A DNA stretch of 64,000 bases from Fulvitalea axinellae (GTDB lineage: Bacteria; Bacteroidota; Bacteroidia; Cytophagales; Cyclobacteriaceae), in contig NZ_AP025314.1 in NCBI RefSeq assembly GCF_036492835.1, positions 3,576,010 to 3,640,009 on the forward strand, given 5' to 3'. Both the position numbers and the translations under genes were made by a program. Below are positions 17,624-25,891 of this stretch, one piece after another (position 1 is the first letter of the stretch; every line of letters begins with the position of its first letter). The notes under the pieces were generated by a model. It saw only the letters and a program-made list of their open reading frames with translations. It did no database searches and was not told where the DNA came from.

Positions 17624-19018
17624 TTATCTACAAAAAACCTCCCACACCCCGGGTGCCTTGTTCTTTTTCGTGGATCCCGTGATGGTAAGTTTAACAAAAC
17701 GGGCCTTTGCCCTACCTTTACTTACGGCCGGCGCTTTCAGTTCAGCCTTTTTTGTTTTGTCGTCGAAAAGCTTCCACTCTTTTCCGTCTTCCGAACAATC
17801 GATGCGATAAAAGTAGCGTTCGGTCATATACTCAAAGAAAATCCGCACCTCTTTCAGGCTTTTCTTTTCGCCAAGGTCTATTTCCAGCGTCTGCGGATAA
17901 GTGTTCTCCGCGGCGCGCCACATAGTACGGTAGTCTTGGTCGGTCACCCCTTCCGGGCCGAAGACAGGGCTCGCCACCGACGACGCCTTTACGGGCTTGT
18001 CCAAGGCCAAATTCCCGTCCACGGCAAGCGGACCACCCAACGGATTAACGCCCTTGAAAGTAGGCTTGACGCTGATCATCCTTCCGTTTTTGTCAAACTT
18101 CAGGCGCTCCACCGCCACTTGACGGTACAAATCAGAGCCCTTGCGGTAAGGGTCCGCCTTGCGGTGGTAGACCATATAGTAGGCCGTATCCATATCCAAC
18201 ACCGAGTTATGGCCTGTCGAAATCAGGTTTTGCTCGGGTATCGGCTTAATGACCGGCTCATACGGCCCGCCCTTTACATTATGCGGCGTATACGGGCCCC
18301 ATACCGACCCTTTGCTGTACGCTACATTGACGTGATAAGAACCGCTCAGACTGCCATTGGAATACAACATATAGTAAATCCCGTCTCGCTTGAACATTCC
18401 CGGTCCTTCGAACAGATCAAAATTTTGGTAGACCATACGGGGCTCTCCGTCAAACTCTATCATATTCGGCTTCAGCTTGCCCATCCATATGGAATACTTC
18501 CCTTCTTTTTTAGGGCCTTGGTACACCAAGTAATAAGATCCGTCGTCATCCTTAAACACTTCGGCGTCGAACATCTCCGGCGCCACGGGCTTACCGGCGT
18601 TCTCTTCCTTCCAAGGTCCCAAAGGAGACTCGGCCGAAACGACAAAGCAATCGTAACCGTCCTTGACAAAGTACATATAATAGCGCCCGTCCGGACCTTT
18701 GGTCACCGACGGCGCCCAATGCTTTTCGCTCCAATACGGAAAAGCGTCGGGGTACGGATAGTTGAAAAATTCCCAGTTGCGAAAATCCTTGGACTTCCAG
18801 ACACCGAACGGTCCGTTGGTAAACTTCCCGACATCATAGCCGTCGGTGGTGGCGTAAATATAGCAGGTGCCGTCATCGTCCCGGAAAATGGAAGGGTCGG
18901 CGAAATAGCCCGGCACTACGGGGTTGCCGTTTGTGGGCCTAATATTCTGTACACTCTCTTTTTTTGCGGTGGCGCAAGCCGAGAGCAAAACCGCAATCAC
19001 AAAAGTCAGGTATCTCAT
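17624..19018 (-). CDS. Glycoside hydrolase family 43 lipoprotein with C-terminal discoidin domain
   Basis: About 464 residues from ATG 19018, chosen because RYLTFVIAVLLSACATAKK is a lipoprotein signal with lipobox LSAC. The GH43 five-bladed propeller occupies about residues 30-320: general base in YFADPSIF, pKa modulator in MFDAEVFKDDDGSYYLVYQG, and general acid in DLFEGPGMFKRDGIYYMLYS. Residues about 330-464 form an F5/8 type C (discoidin) carbohydrate-binding domain (LALDKPVKASS, GVTDQDYRTMWRAAENTYPQTLEIDLGEKKSLKEVRIFFEY). Family enzymes act on arabinan, xylan or galactan side chains; the exact substrate cannot be read. Surface anchoring is likely. An inverted repeat lies 38 bp upstream. 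Confidence 0.9.
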   Translation of the reverse strand: MRYLTFVIAVLLSACATAKKESVQNIRPTNGNPVVPGYFADPSIFRDDDGTCYIYATTDGYDVGKFTNGPFGVWKSKDFRNWEFFNYPYPDAFPYWSEKHWAPSVTKGPDGRYYMYFVKDGYDCFVVSAESPLGPWKEENAGKPVAPEMFDAEVFKDDDGSYYLVYQGPKKEGKYSIWMGKLKPNMIEFDGEPRMVYQNFDLFEGPGMFKRDGIYYMLYSNGSLSGSYHVNVAYSKGSVWGPYTPHNVKGGPYEPVIKPIPEQNLISTGHNSVLDMDTAYYMVYHRKADPYRKGSDLYRQVAVERLKFDKNGRMISVKPTFKGVNPLGGPLAVDGNLALDKPVKASSVASPVFGPEGVTDQDYRTMWRAAENTYPQTLEIDLGEKKSLKEVRIFFEYMTERYFYRIDCSEDGKEWKLFDDKTKKAELKAPAVSKGRAKARFVKLTITGSTKKNKAPGVWEVFCR

Positions 19019-19055
19019 CTCGTATAGCATATGTTGCTCCCCAAGGTAAATACCC

Positions 19056-19107
19056 TTATCGCTAGACTCGCTTTCGGAGACATTCTCCCCGCTATACTTA
19101 GCGATAA
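19056..19107. promoter_or_regulatory. Inverted repeat upstream of the GH43 gene
   Basis: TTATCGCTA (19056-19064) and TAGCGATAA (19099-19107) form a perfect 9-bp dyad with 34 bp between arms. It is a candidate operator or leader stem. Confidence 0.4.
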
Positions 19108-19413
19108 AGCCCCTTCGGCAACATACACATCAAAGAATCATCGTACCGAGTCAAGCAGGTTACCGACAGCAAACGGGCCGAAATGCGTACCGTAAAGGAC
19201 TATAAGCCCCCACCTGTGACGAAAAACCTCATATAGAAACAGGCCCCTAGTTTCACTATTCTTAAAAAAATATGTTGTTCGCCCCAACCCACCGACACAA
19301 AAAAAGCCGGCACAAATTGCCGGCTCATTTTCCAATGCCTTTGCCCATATGCCAAGGCCGGGTACGGAGGCCTTGCGCTCCCCGCCCCGGACCGATGCAT
19401 ATGAAGAAAGAAA
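19108..19413. other. Intergenic region with a terminator
   Basis: Apart from the hairpin at 19300-19325 I see no gene or conserved element in this stretch. Confidence 0.4.
19300..19325 (-). terminator. Terminator after the coiled-coil hypothetical gene
   Basis: AGCCGGCA (19305-19312) pairs with TGCCGGCT (19318-19325) around a 5-nt loop. A T-run follows on the minus strand. Confidence 0.85.
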
Positions 19414-19950
19414 TTACTCCGAGTATTCGTAAACCTCGCCCAAAAACGAAACCGAGCAGGGGCCTATCTTGCCCGCGGCCACGTAGTTGGTCAAGTAATC
19501 GCGCATACCCAGCTCCAAAGCCTCTTTCTCTTCGCGCATCATCTTGCCACGCATCAACGCGCGCAAGAAGTTATAACCCTGCTCGCGCACGGCCAAACGA
19601 CGGTCTATCTGACCGATCTGGTAGCGAAGATTGTGATTTTTGTGCTCCAACTCCGCCACTTGCTTAGCGGGGGTAGCCGGATCGGAGATGCGCTGCAAGT
19701 TGGCTTCCAACTGGGCCTGGAAACTCGCGCGGTCGGAAATATACCCTTCCCGCTTTTCCTGACTCCTCGAATTGTCAAGATCCACACGCTCGGTGCGGTT
19801 ATCTTTGTCCTTGATGACGTAGGCCACGTCATCCGACAAATCCTGCGCCTCTTCTTCGGTAAAGGCGAACGACCGGTAGTTGGCTTCGTTGAATACATCC
19901 GAGTATTCAACCTCGCGGGCCAACTTTCCGCTTACTGATGTCTCTGACAT
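19414..19950 (-). CDS. Hypothetical protein with predicted coiled coil
   Basis: 178 residues, not recognised. There is no signal peptide or membrane segment, so it is probably cytosolic. The central part (about residues 60-125) is rich in charged and Gln residues with heptad-like spacing (FQAQLEANLQRI, VAELEHKNHNLRYQIGQIDRRLAV), suggesting a coiled coil. The protein is acidic overall, with one cysteine near the end (GPCSVSFLGEVYEY). GC content and codon use resemble the housekeeping genes. It has its own terminator, and the flanking spacer contains REP-like hairpins. Confidence 0.65.
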   Translation of the reverse strand: MSETSVSGKLAREVEYSDVFNEANYRSFAFTEEEAQDLSDDVAYVIKDKDNRTERVDLDNSRSQEKREGYISDRASFQAQLEANLQRISDPATPAKQVAELEHKNHNLRYQIGQIDRRLAVREQGYNFLRALMRGKMMREEKEALELGMRDYLTNYVAAGKIGPCSVSFLGEVYEYSE

Positions 19951-20065
19951 CCCTTAAACATTTTGGTTGATTAATCCCCACAAGCTTCCGTCACGTACCG
20001 AGATACAGTTACGCTAGGACCGTACCGGAAAAATGGGTTTGGTAAAAAAAGTTTCAAAAAACAGA

Positions 20066-20122
20066 GGCAAGACTGGAGCCTTGCCGTAAGTGTTGCCACG
20101 AGGCTGGAGCCTCGCGGTGGCA
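20066..20122. repeat. Two tandem REP-like hairpins
   Basis: GGCAAG and CTTGCC (20066-20085) surround ACTGGAGC. TGCCACGAGGC and GCCTCG...TGGCA (20094-20122) surround TGGA. Both share the core CTGGAGCC with GC-rich arms. They sit between two minus-strand hypothetical genes. This form is common in Bacteroidota genomes as short dispersed palindromes; only this pair is seen here. Confidence 0.6.
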
Positions 20123-20128
20123 GTTCGT

Positions 20129-20659
20129 TTATTTCCCACAATACTCCTCTGGGTAAAAAGTTTGACCGTCAAACAATGGTGGTCCAGAACCTGATAGGGA
20201 ATCCAGAAAGTCTCCGATTTTGCCCATTACCAACCATTCTTCCGGCAAACCATAAGTGAGATTGAAAACGTTATAAAAAAACCAGCACGTTGATATTTTC
20301 AACGTTTCTAACTGATTCCAGTACAGCTCCGAAAACATCCAGCATCTCCAATGATATTTGTCTTCACTTATTGAAAACTCTTGTGTTTCGGTTTCTATTA
20401 CATTATCCCACGCCTGAGCGTCTTTAAAAGTTTTCCTTGGTGTAATATTCAGTGATTCAGCGACAAGGCCATTTATCTTCAGAATAAAATCGACATCAAT
20501 CAACTGTTTCTCTTCCCTTTCCTCCTTCCGCAAAGATCCCCAAAGCTCGTTGAGGTTTTTGCAAATATCGTAAGTCGACAAATTCACCTTATCGGTTTGC
20601 GCCAGTAAATGGTGCTCGATAACCGCGATGGGATACAATCCAAACTCATCCTTAAACAT
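20129..20659 (-). CDS. Hypothetical protein
   Basis: 176 residues, not recognised, and without signal peptide or clear membrane segment. It is rich in Trp and acidic residues (YHWRCWMFSELYWNQLETLKISTCWFFYNVFNLTYG). The N-terminal FKDEFGLYPIAVIEHHLLAQTDKVNLSTYDICKNLNELWG looks helical. Codon use is more AT-rich than in the neighbouring 178-residue protein gene, in line with an acquired segment. It ends next to REP-like hairpins. No function is proposed. Confidence 0.6.
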   Translation of the reverse strand: MFKDEFGLYPIAVIEHHLLAQTDKVNLSTYDICKNLNELWGSLRKEEREEKQLIDVDFILKINGLVAESLNITPRKTFKDAQAWDNVIETETQEFSISEDKYHWRCWMFSELYWNQLETLKISTCWFFYNVFNLTYGLPEEWLVMGKIGDFLDSLSGSGPPLFDGQTFYPEEYCGK

Positions 20660-20765
20660 TCTTTTATCAGATTAATATTTTTCGAATTTATCAAAAACAC
20701 CCGATTTTGATTTTTTTGAAAACGATGCCTGTTGTTCTGAAAAAAATAAAAGTCGGGAAAGCCCT

Positions 20766-20815
20766 AAAAAAACGACACCCCAAAAATCACCATTCTATGG
20801 GACTTTTGGGGTATT
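20766..20815 (-). terminator. Terminator of the MBL-fold hydrolase gene
   Basis: ACCCCAAAA (20777-20785) pairs with TTTTGGGGT (20804-20812). On the minus strand it is followed by a T-run (the A-run at 20766-20772). Confidence 0.75.
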
Positions 20816-20863
20816 GATGAACTGAAATCACACCGCGTTCATCTATGAACGCTTAAACTCCTA

Positions 20864-21715
20864 TCACCTTAGCTTCAAGGTCTCGCCATTTTTTGGAGTA
20901 AGGATATTACTCACATGTTCTTTCTTGGCCAGTTGCCTTATCTGTTTCCTTGTCACTTTGCAATGGTCCAACGATTCCATATGCGTCGCCACCACGGTAG
21001 CTTCAGGGGCCATCTTAGCGACATCAACTGTCTCTTGCGCACCCATCAATATCGTCTCGTTCATAAACACGGCGCCCCCCGAGTTCGTGACCACGACATC
21101 CGGCTTATAGGTTTCAATATTATGCCTAATTACATCATCCAAAAGGCAGTCCCCTACAATATAAATTGTCGGGTAGTTTTTCGCCTTCAAAACAAAGCCC
21201 GATACTTTCCCGAGCATTTCGTTTATGCTTTCAGGACCGTGAACCCCTGTAGTCCTGATAATTTCCATATTCCCTACTTTAGTACTGCTGTTCAGGACAT
21301 GGATATTCTTGAACTTTGATTTTTCAACAAGGTCTTTGTCAAAAGGCTGAATATAGATCGGAATATTTTTATCCAAGAAATCCTTCGCCTTTTGGTCAAA
21401 GTGATCAAGGTGGGTATGGGTCAAAAGTATAAGGTCAGTGCCTTTCGTCACTTTATCCACGGAAAACGGCAAATCCACTGTCGGATTCAAGTTTTTATTT
21501 TGCTCGACAAAAGACATAAAACTATGCTTCTTCCCGAGCATGGGATCCAGCAAAATGCTTTTTCCGGCGTAATCGATCTTAAGAGTCGCGTTTCTTATAT
21601 GCTGTATAGTCACTTCTTTTTTTGACTTGGCGTAACCGTTAACGCCAAATATCATCATCGCTACAATCATTAAGACCGATGACACTTTCGAGATCTTTGA
21701 ACTCAACTTTTCCAT
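20864..21715 (-). CDS. Exported MBL-fold metallo-hydrolase
   Basis: 283 residues with an N-terminal hydrophobic signal (VSSVLMIVAMMIFGVNGYA), so probably periplasmic. The metallo-beta-lactamase fold is shown by the metal site LLTHTHLDHFD (from about residue 95), a later His in TTGVHGPE, the Asp in IYIVGDCLLDD, and HMESLDHCKV near the end. The layout is like UlaG-type or YcbX/RomA-like hydrolases acting on esters or lactones. A substrate cannot be assigned. It is transcribed in the same direction as the SDR and NTF2-like genes 283 bp upstream but has its own terminator. Confidence 0.82.
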   Translation of the reverse strand: MEKLSSKISKVSSVLMIVAMMIFGVNGYAKSKKEVTIQHIRNATLKIDYAGKSILLDPMLGKKHSFMSFVEQNKNLNPTVDLPFSVDKVTKGTDLILLTHTHLDHFDQKAKDFLDKNIPIYIQPFDKDLVEKSKFKNIHVLNSSTKVGNMEIIRTTGVHGPESINEMLGKVSGFVLKAKNYPTIYIVGDCLLDDVIRHNIETYKPDVVVTNSGGAVFMNETILMGAQETVDVAKMAPEATVVATHMESLDHCKVTRKQIRQLAKKEHVSNILTPKNGETLKLR

Positions 21716-21998
21716 ATTTTTATGATTTGACTATTTCTCACCCAACGAAAATATCGAAGGCAGACACACAGCGTCTCCATCAGAAGACTTTACCGTTCTT
21801 CCGTTTCAATAAAAGCATCAGCCTAAGGCTAACTTTCATGAGTGATCAATTAATTCTGAAAGGGGTATTTAAATGAATGGGCAGGCCTAATTAAAAACGG
21901 CCCAGCAAAACGTCTAACTAAAAGGCAGACCGCTTAATATGGCTCTCCCAAACCGTATCGTTGACAGTGACGGCATAACTCTACGCTTTATTAATCGA

Positions 21999-22736
21999 TC
22001 ACAGTCCAAACCCTCCGTCTACTGCTATAACCTGGCCCGTAGCCCAAGCGGCCTCGGGGTCCGCTAGCCATACAATCCAACCGCTAATGTCACTGGGGAC
22101 TCCTCTTCTGCCCATAGGAGTCATCTCCGCTTCTTTTTCTACGGCAACTTTCGCCTGTTCTTCCGACAAGCCCATCATTCCTGTCAAAGCGCCTGATTCC
22201 GTGGAGCCGGGAGCGATGGCGTTTACACGGATATCCGGAGCCAACTCAACAGCCCATGATTTAGTCAAGTAGTCAATAGCCGCCTTGCTCGCCCCGTAGT
22301 GCGAGATTCCGGGAATCGCCATACTTGTCACAGCGCTTGAGATGTTTATAATCGCGCCTTTGGATTTCTTCAAATAGGGAATCGAATATTTTGTCAAGAG
22401 GCTAGTGCCCACAATGTTCACGGAAAACACATTGGATACCCCTTCGGCCGTAATGTCCTCTATTTTGGATGTCAACCCGGCGCCGACATTATTTACCAAC
22501 ACGTCTATTTTACCCCAAAGCGCGACAGCCTCGCCGACTATAGCCTCGGCGCTGGAGGTGTCGGCGCTATCGGCTACCATATAGTGGATGTTTGGATTAG
22601 TATCGGCAACTTGTTTCAGCCTTTCCTCATTACGCCCCGTAATCAGAACCTTATGATTCTTTTTGGCGAAAGCGATAGCCGTTTCACGGCCTATTCCGCC
22701 ACTGCCTCCTGTTATTATTACCGCTAAACTTTTCAT
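21999..22736 (-). CDS. SDR family oxidoreductase
   Basis: About 245 residues from ATG 22736; the frame is open further upstream, but KSLAVIITGGSGGIG places the nucleotide-binding motif at the usual distance from this start. Classical short-chain dehydrogenase features are the Rossmann motif GGSGGIG, LVNNVGAG, the catalytic Ser in INISSAVTS, Tyr and Lys in YGASKAAIDY (around residue 146), and the C-terminal WATGQVIAVDGGFG. It reduces or oxidises an alcohol/carbonyl using NAD(P); the substrate is unknown. The NTF2-like gene ends 71 bp upstream on the same strand, so the two are probably co-transcribed. Confidence 0.92.
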   Translation of the reverse strand: MKSLAVIITGGSGGIGRETAIAFAKKNHKVLITGRNEERLKQVADTNPNIHYMVADSADTSSAEAIVGEAVALWGKIDVLVNNVGAGLTSKIEDITAEGVSNVFSVNIVGTSLLTKYSIPYLKKSKGAIINISSAVTSMAIPGISHYGASKAAIDYLTKSWAVELAPDIRVNAIAPGSTESGALTGMMGLSEEQAKVAVEKEAEMTPMGRRGVPSDISGWIVWLADPEAAWATGQVIAVDGGFGL

Positions 22737-22807
22737 GGAATTCGTTTTTGTTTTGTAATCGGTTGGAAAGCCGGTTTCCTTCGACCCTCCAACTGACAAA
22801 CTTCAGA

Positions 22808-23263
22808 TCAAAGCGGGCGCAAAAAGATGGCCTCTCTCAAAACCTGCCACCTTCCGTCTTCAAGCCGTAACTCAATATTACAGAGGAGTCTCATTTCCTC
22901 CCCGTTCATACCGCTATGTTGCCTCGTAAGTACGCACACGGCGGAGTTGCCGAGAATATGAAAGTCATGCCAATCGGCCCAGGTGTTTAATTGGTTCTTA
23001 CCTTCTTTGGCCTGTTTCGCGAAGTGTTCGATAAACTCTCTCTTATTATATACCACAACCTTACCGTCAGGCATGACCAAAGTGGTATGAAAATCTTTGT
23101 GATAAATCGTCTCCAATGCCTCTACATCAAAATGCGTCGCACGGTCAATCAGATGGTCCATCGCCTCACGGATCGCCTCCTTAGAATGCAAATGATCCTC
23201 TGCTTTTGAATTCGTATCCATAGTCATTAGGATTAGAATGAACAATGTATTTAGCGCTTTCAT
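22808..23263 (-). CDS. NTF2-like (SnoaL/DUF4440-type) protein with signal-like N-terminus
   Basis: 151 residues. The first 20 (KALNTLFILILMTMDTNSKA) look like a weak signal peptide. The body has the cone-shaped NTF2-like fold pattern: AIREAMDHLIDRATHFDVEALETIYHKDFHTTLVMPDGKVVVYNKREFIEHF, then beta strands ending in WQVLREAIFL. Such proteins are steroid-isomerase-like enzymes or ligand-binding proteins. It is first in a likely two-gene unit with the SDR gene. A CAAAGG/CCTTTG stem-loop lies in its upstream region. Confidence 0.8.
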   Translation of the reverse strand: MKALNTLFILILMTMDTNSKAEDHLHSKEAIREAMDHLIDRATHFDVEALETIYHKDFHTTLVMPDGKVVVYNKREFIEHFAKQAKEGKNQLNTWADWHDFHILGNSAVCVLTRQHSGMNGEEMRLLCNIELRLEDGRWQVLREAIFLRPL

Positions 23264-23486
23264 CTTTCAACCTTTCGTTATTCTTAAATGTTGTTCACAA
23301 AGGTGGGCCTTTGGTACTGTTTAGTTTTTACCCAAAAGCGTTCATTTACTCCCATTTTGATAAGCGAATAAGCTACACATAAGAATACCCTGAATAAATT
23401 GTGACGCAACAACTCGCCCCAATACACTGAAAAACAAAACGAAAGAGATGAATAGATTTTAAACAGCCGAAACAGCCACCCAATTC

Positions 23487-23783
23487 ATGAATGGTCAAAA
23501 TTCATATAGCGAAGGTCAGGCCCGTAACAGGAGACAGGTAATCAATAAAGCTCAACCACTAATCGCTTCCCGTATCCGCAGGGTGTTTTCAGAATCCAAA
23601 AAAATTGCGGTATACAAGGTAGAGTCCGTCATCAGATACGGGCCGAACAAAAAAATAGGCGTATTAGAGAATTTATATCTGGCAACCAGAAGCCTTATTA
23701 AAAAACACGAAAGGCCAAAAAAGTATATTGCGGTACTCAGGCTATTTCTATTGGGTGAATATCATAAAGGTTATCACGAATAA
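23487..23783 (+). CDS. Possible small basic protein
   Basis: 98 codons from ATG 23487, unlike anything I recognise. The product is strongly basic (NRRQVINKAQPLIASRIRRVFSESKK), mainly helical, with no membrane segment. It lies alone on the plus strand in an AT-rich gap between minus-strand genes. The length is hard to explain by chance in AT-rich DNA, but codon bias gives little support. A remnant of an acquired gene is possible. Confidence 0.35.
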   Translation: MNGQNSYSEGQARNRRQVINKAQPLIASRIRRVFSESKKIAVYKVESVIRYGPNKKIGVLENLYLATRSLIKKHERPKKYIAVLRLFLLGEYHKGYHE

Positions 23784-23854
23784 CACCGCACATAACAGAG
23801 CCTATCTGTTATGAGTATACAGTCTGTATTCGTAATAACCTCTCCTTTAGAGAA

Positions 23855-24373
23855 TCACCTGACTTTACTATAACCCAATTGGGAGGCCAAATAGGTATTG
23901 TTAGACAAAATGAGTTCGGCTTTTCGTACCGAATAAAAACCGACAGCCAAAATCGCGGGGATAGCGTAACGCAACCCGATTCCATCCAAGAAGGTTTCCG
24001 GGGACACAAACAAGTGTATAATCTCTTTTACGAGAATAAGGCAAAGCGGAACAAGCATCGCCATTTTTGGCATCTTTAGCGTAAGCACACCAAAAACCAC
24101 AAAGACCAGCGCAATAAAGTACCCAATCGTCATCCCAATAATATCGGAACCGGTAAACCACGTCACTACGGCAAAATACGCACCCAACACGAACAGCGCG
24201 TTACGGGCGTGCTTCAATCTTTGGAACGCCGTCTCGACGTCGGCTTTCTCCGTAACCTGTTTCGCTATGAATTTGGCCTGCTCTTTTTCATTGCCACGGA
24301 CAGGATAGTTACAAGTACCGCAGACCAAGTCGTTCTCCTTCGCTTCAGTATCGCAATTTTTACAAATCAACAT
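23855..24373 (-). CDS. Zinc-ribbon membrane protein
   Basis: About 172 residues from ATG 24373, where LICKNCDTEAKENDLVCGTCNYPV forms a zinc ribbon at the very N-terminus (CKNC and CGTC). After a charged helical linker (about 30-60) come four hydrophobic segments: ALFVLGAYFAVVTWF, IIGMTIGYFIALVFVVFGVLTL, MLVPLCLILVKEIIHLFV and YAIPAILAVGFYSV. It is a small inner-membrane protein with a cytosolic zinc finger. I know no function. It starts 122 bp from the divergent gene at 24495 and belongs to the AT-rich block. Confidence 0.7.
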   Translation of the reverse strand: MLICKNCDTEAKENDLVCGTCNYPVRGNEKEQAKFIAKQVTEKADVETAFQRLKHARNALFVLGAYFAVVTWFTGSDIIGMTIGYFIALVFVVFGVLTLKMPKMAMLVPLCLILVKEIIHLFVSPETFLDGIGLRYAIPAILAVGFYSVRKAELILSNNTYLASQLGYSKVR

Positions 24374-24494
24374 AGGGTTTCTATTAAAAAGTAAACTCAA
24401 ACAAATGGTAGTCGGCTATAATAACATTAGGGTTTTAATTACCCAAGATTCCTCCGTATTATTATATGACAACTTCACTAAACTTCCTTTTATT

Positions 24495-25067
24495 ATGAAA
24501 AGAGAAAATAAGTGTAAACCATACGATCGATATTTATACATCTATCAAATTTTCTCGGATGAATTAATAGAGGAAGTGAAGCGTGAATGCTTAAACTTCA
24601 ATAGCCGAAAGAATCTCGAAAAAGATGACGCTTTTTTTAGGTTTACGAAATGGGGCAGGCAAAACAATGAGGTAGCTTTATTCACTATACACGCATATGC
24701 CAGCTTCCAGATACCAAAAGATTTCGATTGTATTTTTGATATAGACAATCCCGAAAATGTAGAATATACGGAGTGCATACTCAGCCAATCCATTTATGAA
24801 TGTCTGCACCCAATAAATAAAATTGAGGGTGGACATAAGCACCTCTGCCTATTCAAATTTAAAAAAGAGGTTCCCGGTATTATCCATAAGCTTCATGTGA
24901 AAAAGGAAAAAATAAGCCATGACCCGCAAGACATGGTTCGTTTAGGGATATGCAGTCGGGAAGATTACAATGACATCAAAGACAGAATTCTCTATTTAGA
25001 TAAGCTCAAAAAACGCCATGGGCCTGATTGGTGGAAGTATGACCGTGAAGCGCATAAAAAGAATTAA
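24495..25067 (+). CDS. Hypothetical protein
   Basis: About 190 residues from ATG 24495; the frame is open back to a GTG/ATG region at 24405, but that part is poor in coding character. Not recognised. Soluble and basic, with RYLYIYQIFSDELIEEVKRECLNFNSRKN, AYASFQIPKDFDCIFDIDNPENVEYTECILSQSIYECLHPI and a Lys-rich C-terminus. The gene is strongly AT-rich compared with the rest of the window, suggesting horizontal origin. A membrane-protein gene follows 39 bp downstream on the same strand. Confidence 0.6.
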   Translation: MKRENKCKPYDRYLYIYQIFSDELIEEVKRECLNFNSRKNLEKDDAFFRFTKWGRQNNEVALFTIHAYASFQIPKDFDCIFDIDNPENVEYTECILSQSIYECLHPINKIEGGHKHLCLFKFKKEVPGIIHKLHVKKEKISHDPQDMVRLGICSREDYNDIKDRILYLDKLKKRHGPDWWKYDREAHKKN

Positions 25068-25106
25068 ACTTGAAGCTGTTTCAAAAGATGCCATCAGAAC
25101 TAACAC

Positions 25107-25583
25107 ATGAAAAAACTAATCATCCCCGCCGTTATACCTGCTACCCTTTTATCGTTCTTATTCGTAACGAAATGGTGGTTCGCATATCCCGAAGACGCTC
25201 CCGAATCATTCCTTTACGGCTTTCCCCTACCGTATAAGTGCGACGGGTGGCACACCTCCATGTCCTATCAAATTTTTATACTCGAATTGCTTTTCGACTT
25301 ATCGGTTTATTTCCTGTTTTGGCTCTCTATCTTTTGGCTAATTCATAGACGTTTTCCAGAATTCAGGATTAATAAAACCCTACGGCGTATATTCCTTTCG
25401 TTTAACGTGTTTATCGTCACATTTAACCTTCTGGTTTCGTCGGCATCTGAGCACGTATTTTCTCTAAATCGAGACTTTCGCATTGATACAAAAGAAACCA
25501 GTATTTTTTTCTTTTGGCAACTCCCCCAAGATAAGGTAACCCTTATGAAACGATACCCATATAAGAAATTCAGGGGCCATTGA
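25107..25583 (+). CDS. Hypothetical membrane protein
   Basis: 158 residues, unrecognised. Three hydrophobic segments are visible: LIIPAVIPATLLSFLFVTKWWF, IFILELLFDLSVYFLFWLSIFWLI, and IFLSFNVFIVTFNLLVSSAS. The loop after the first segment, FLYGFPLPYKCDGWHTSMSY, recurs in small Bacteroidota membrane proteins but tells nothing of function. It lies 39 bp after the hypothetical gene at 24495 and probably shares its transcript. It is AT-rich like that neighbour. Confidence 0.6.
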   Translation: MKKLIIPAVIPATLLSFLFVTKWWFAYPEDAPESFLYGFPLPYKCDGWHTSMSYQIFILELLFDLSVYFLFWLSIFWLIHRRFPEFRINKTLRRIFLSFNVFIVTFNLLVSSASEHVFSLNRDFRIDTKETSIFFFWQLPQDKVTLMKRYPYKKFRGH

Positions 25584-25833
25584 ATCAGCCATATTTTAGC
25601 CATAATCCTATCTGTACTATTCTTTGCGAAATAGAGTAAAAAGCCTCTGATTTTTTTCCTCCCGATTTTCAAGCGGTAAAATTCTGAAAGCAAAATTCCG
25701 ACGACCACTCGTGAGGAATCGCAACACTCCCCATAATTCCCCAACCCAAAGGAAAACCACCCCGAAAAATCGAACGGCTAATCAATATGCCTGGCAAAAG
25801 CCCTTAAAAAATCGGCGGTTTTAGGAAAGCACT

Positions 25834-25860
25834 AAAAAAAGCCCCACCAAAAGGCGGGGC
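25834..25860 (-). terminator. Terminator of the IS30-type HTH gene
   Basis: GCCCCACC (25841-25848) pairs with GGCGGGGC (25853-25860) with one mismatch and an AAAA loop. Seven Ts follow on the minus strand. Confidence 0.85.
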
Positions 25861-25891
25861 CATATAAAGGTGGGGGTGATAAATTCTTGGT

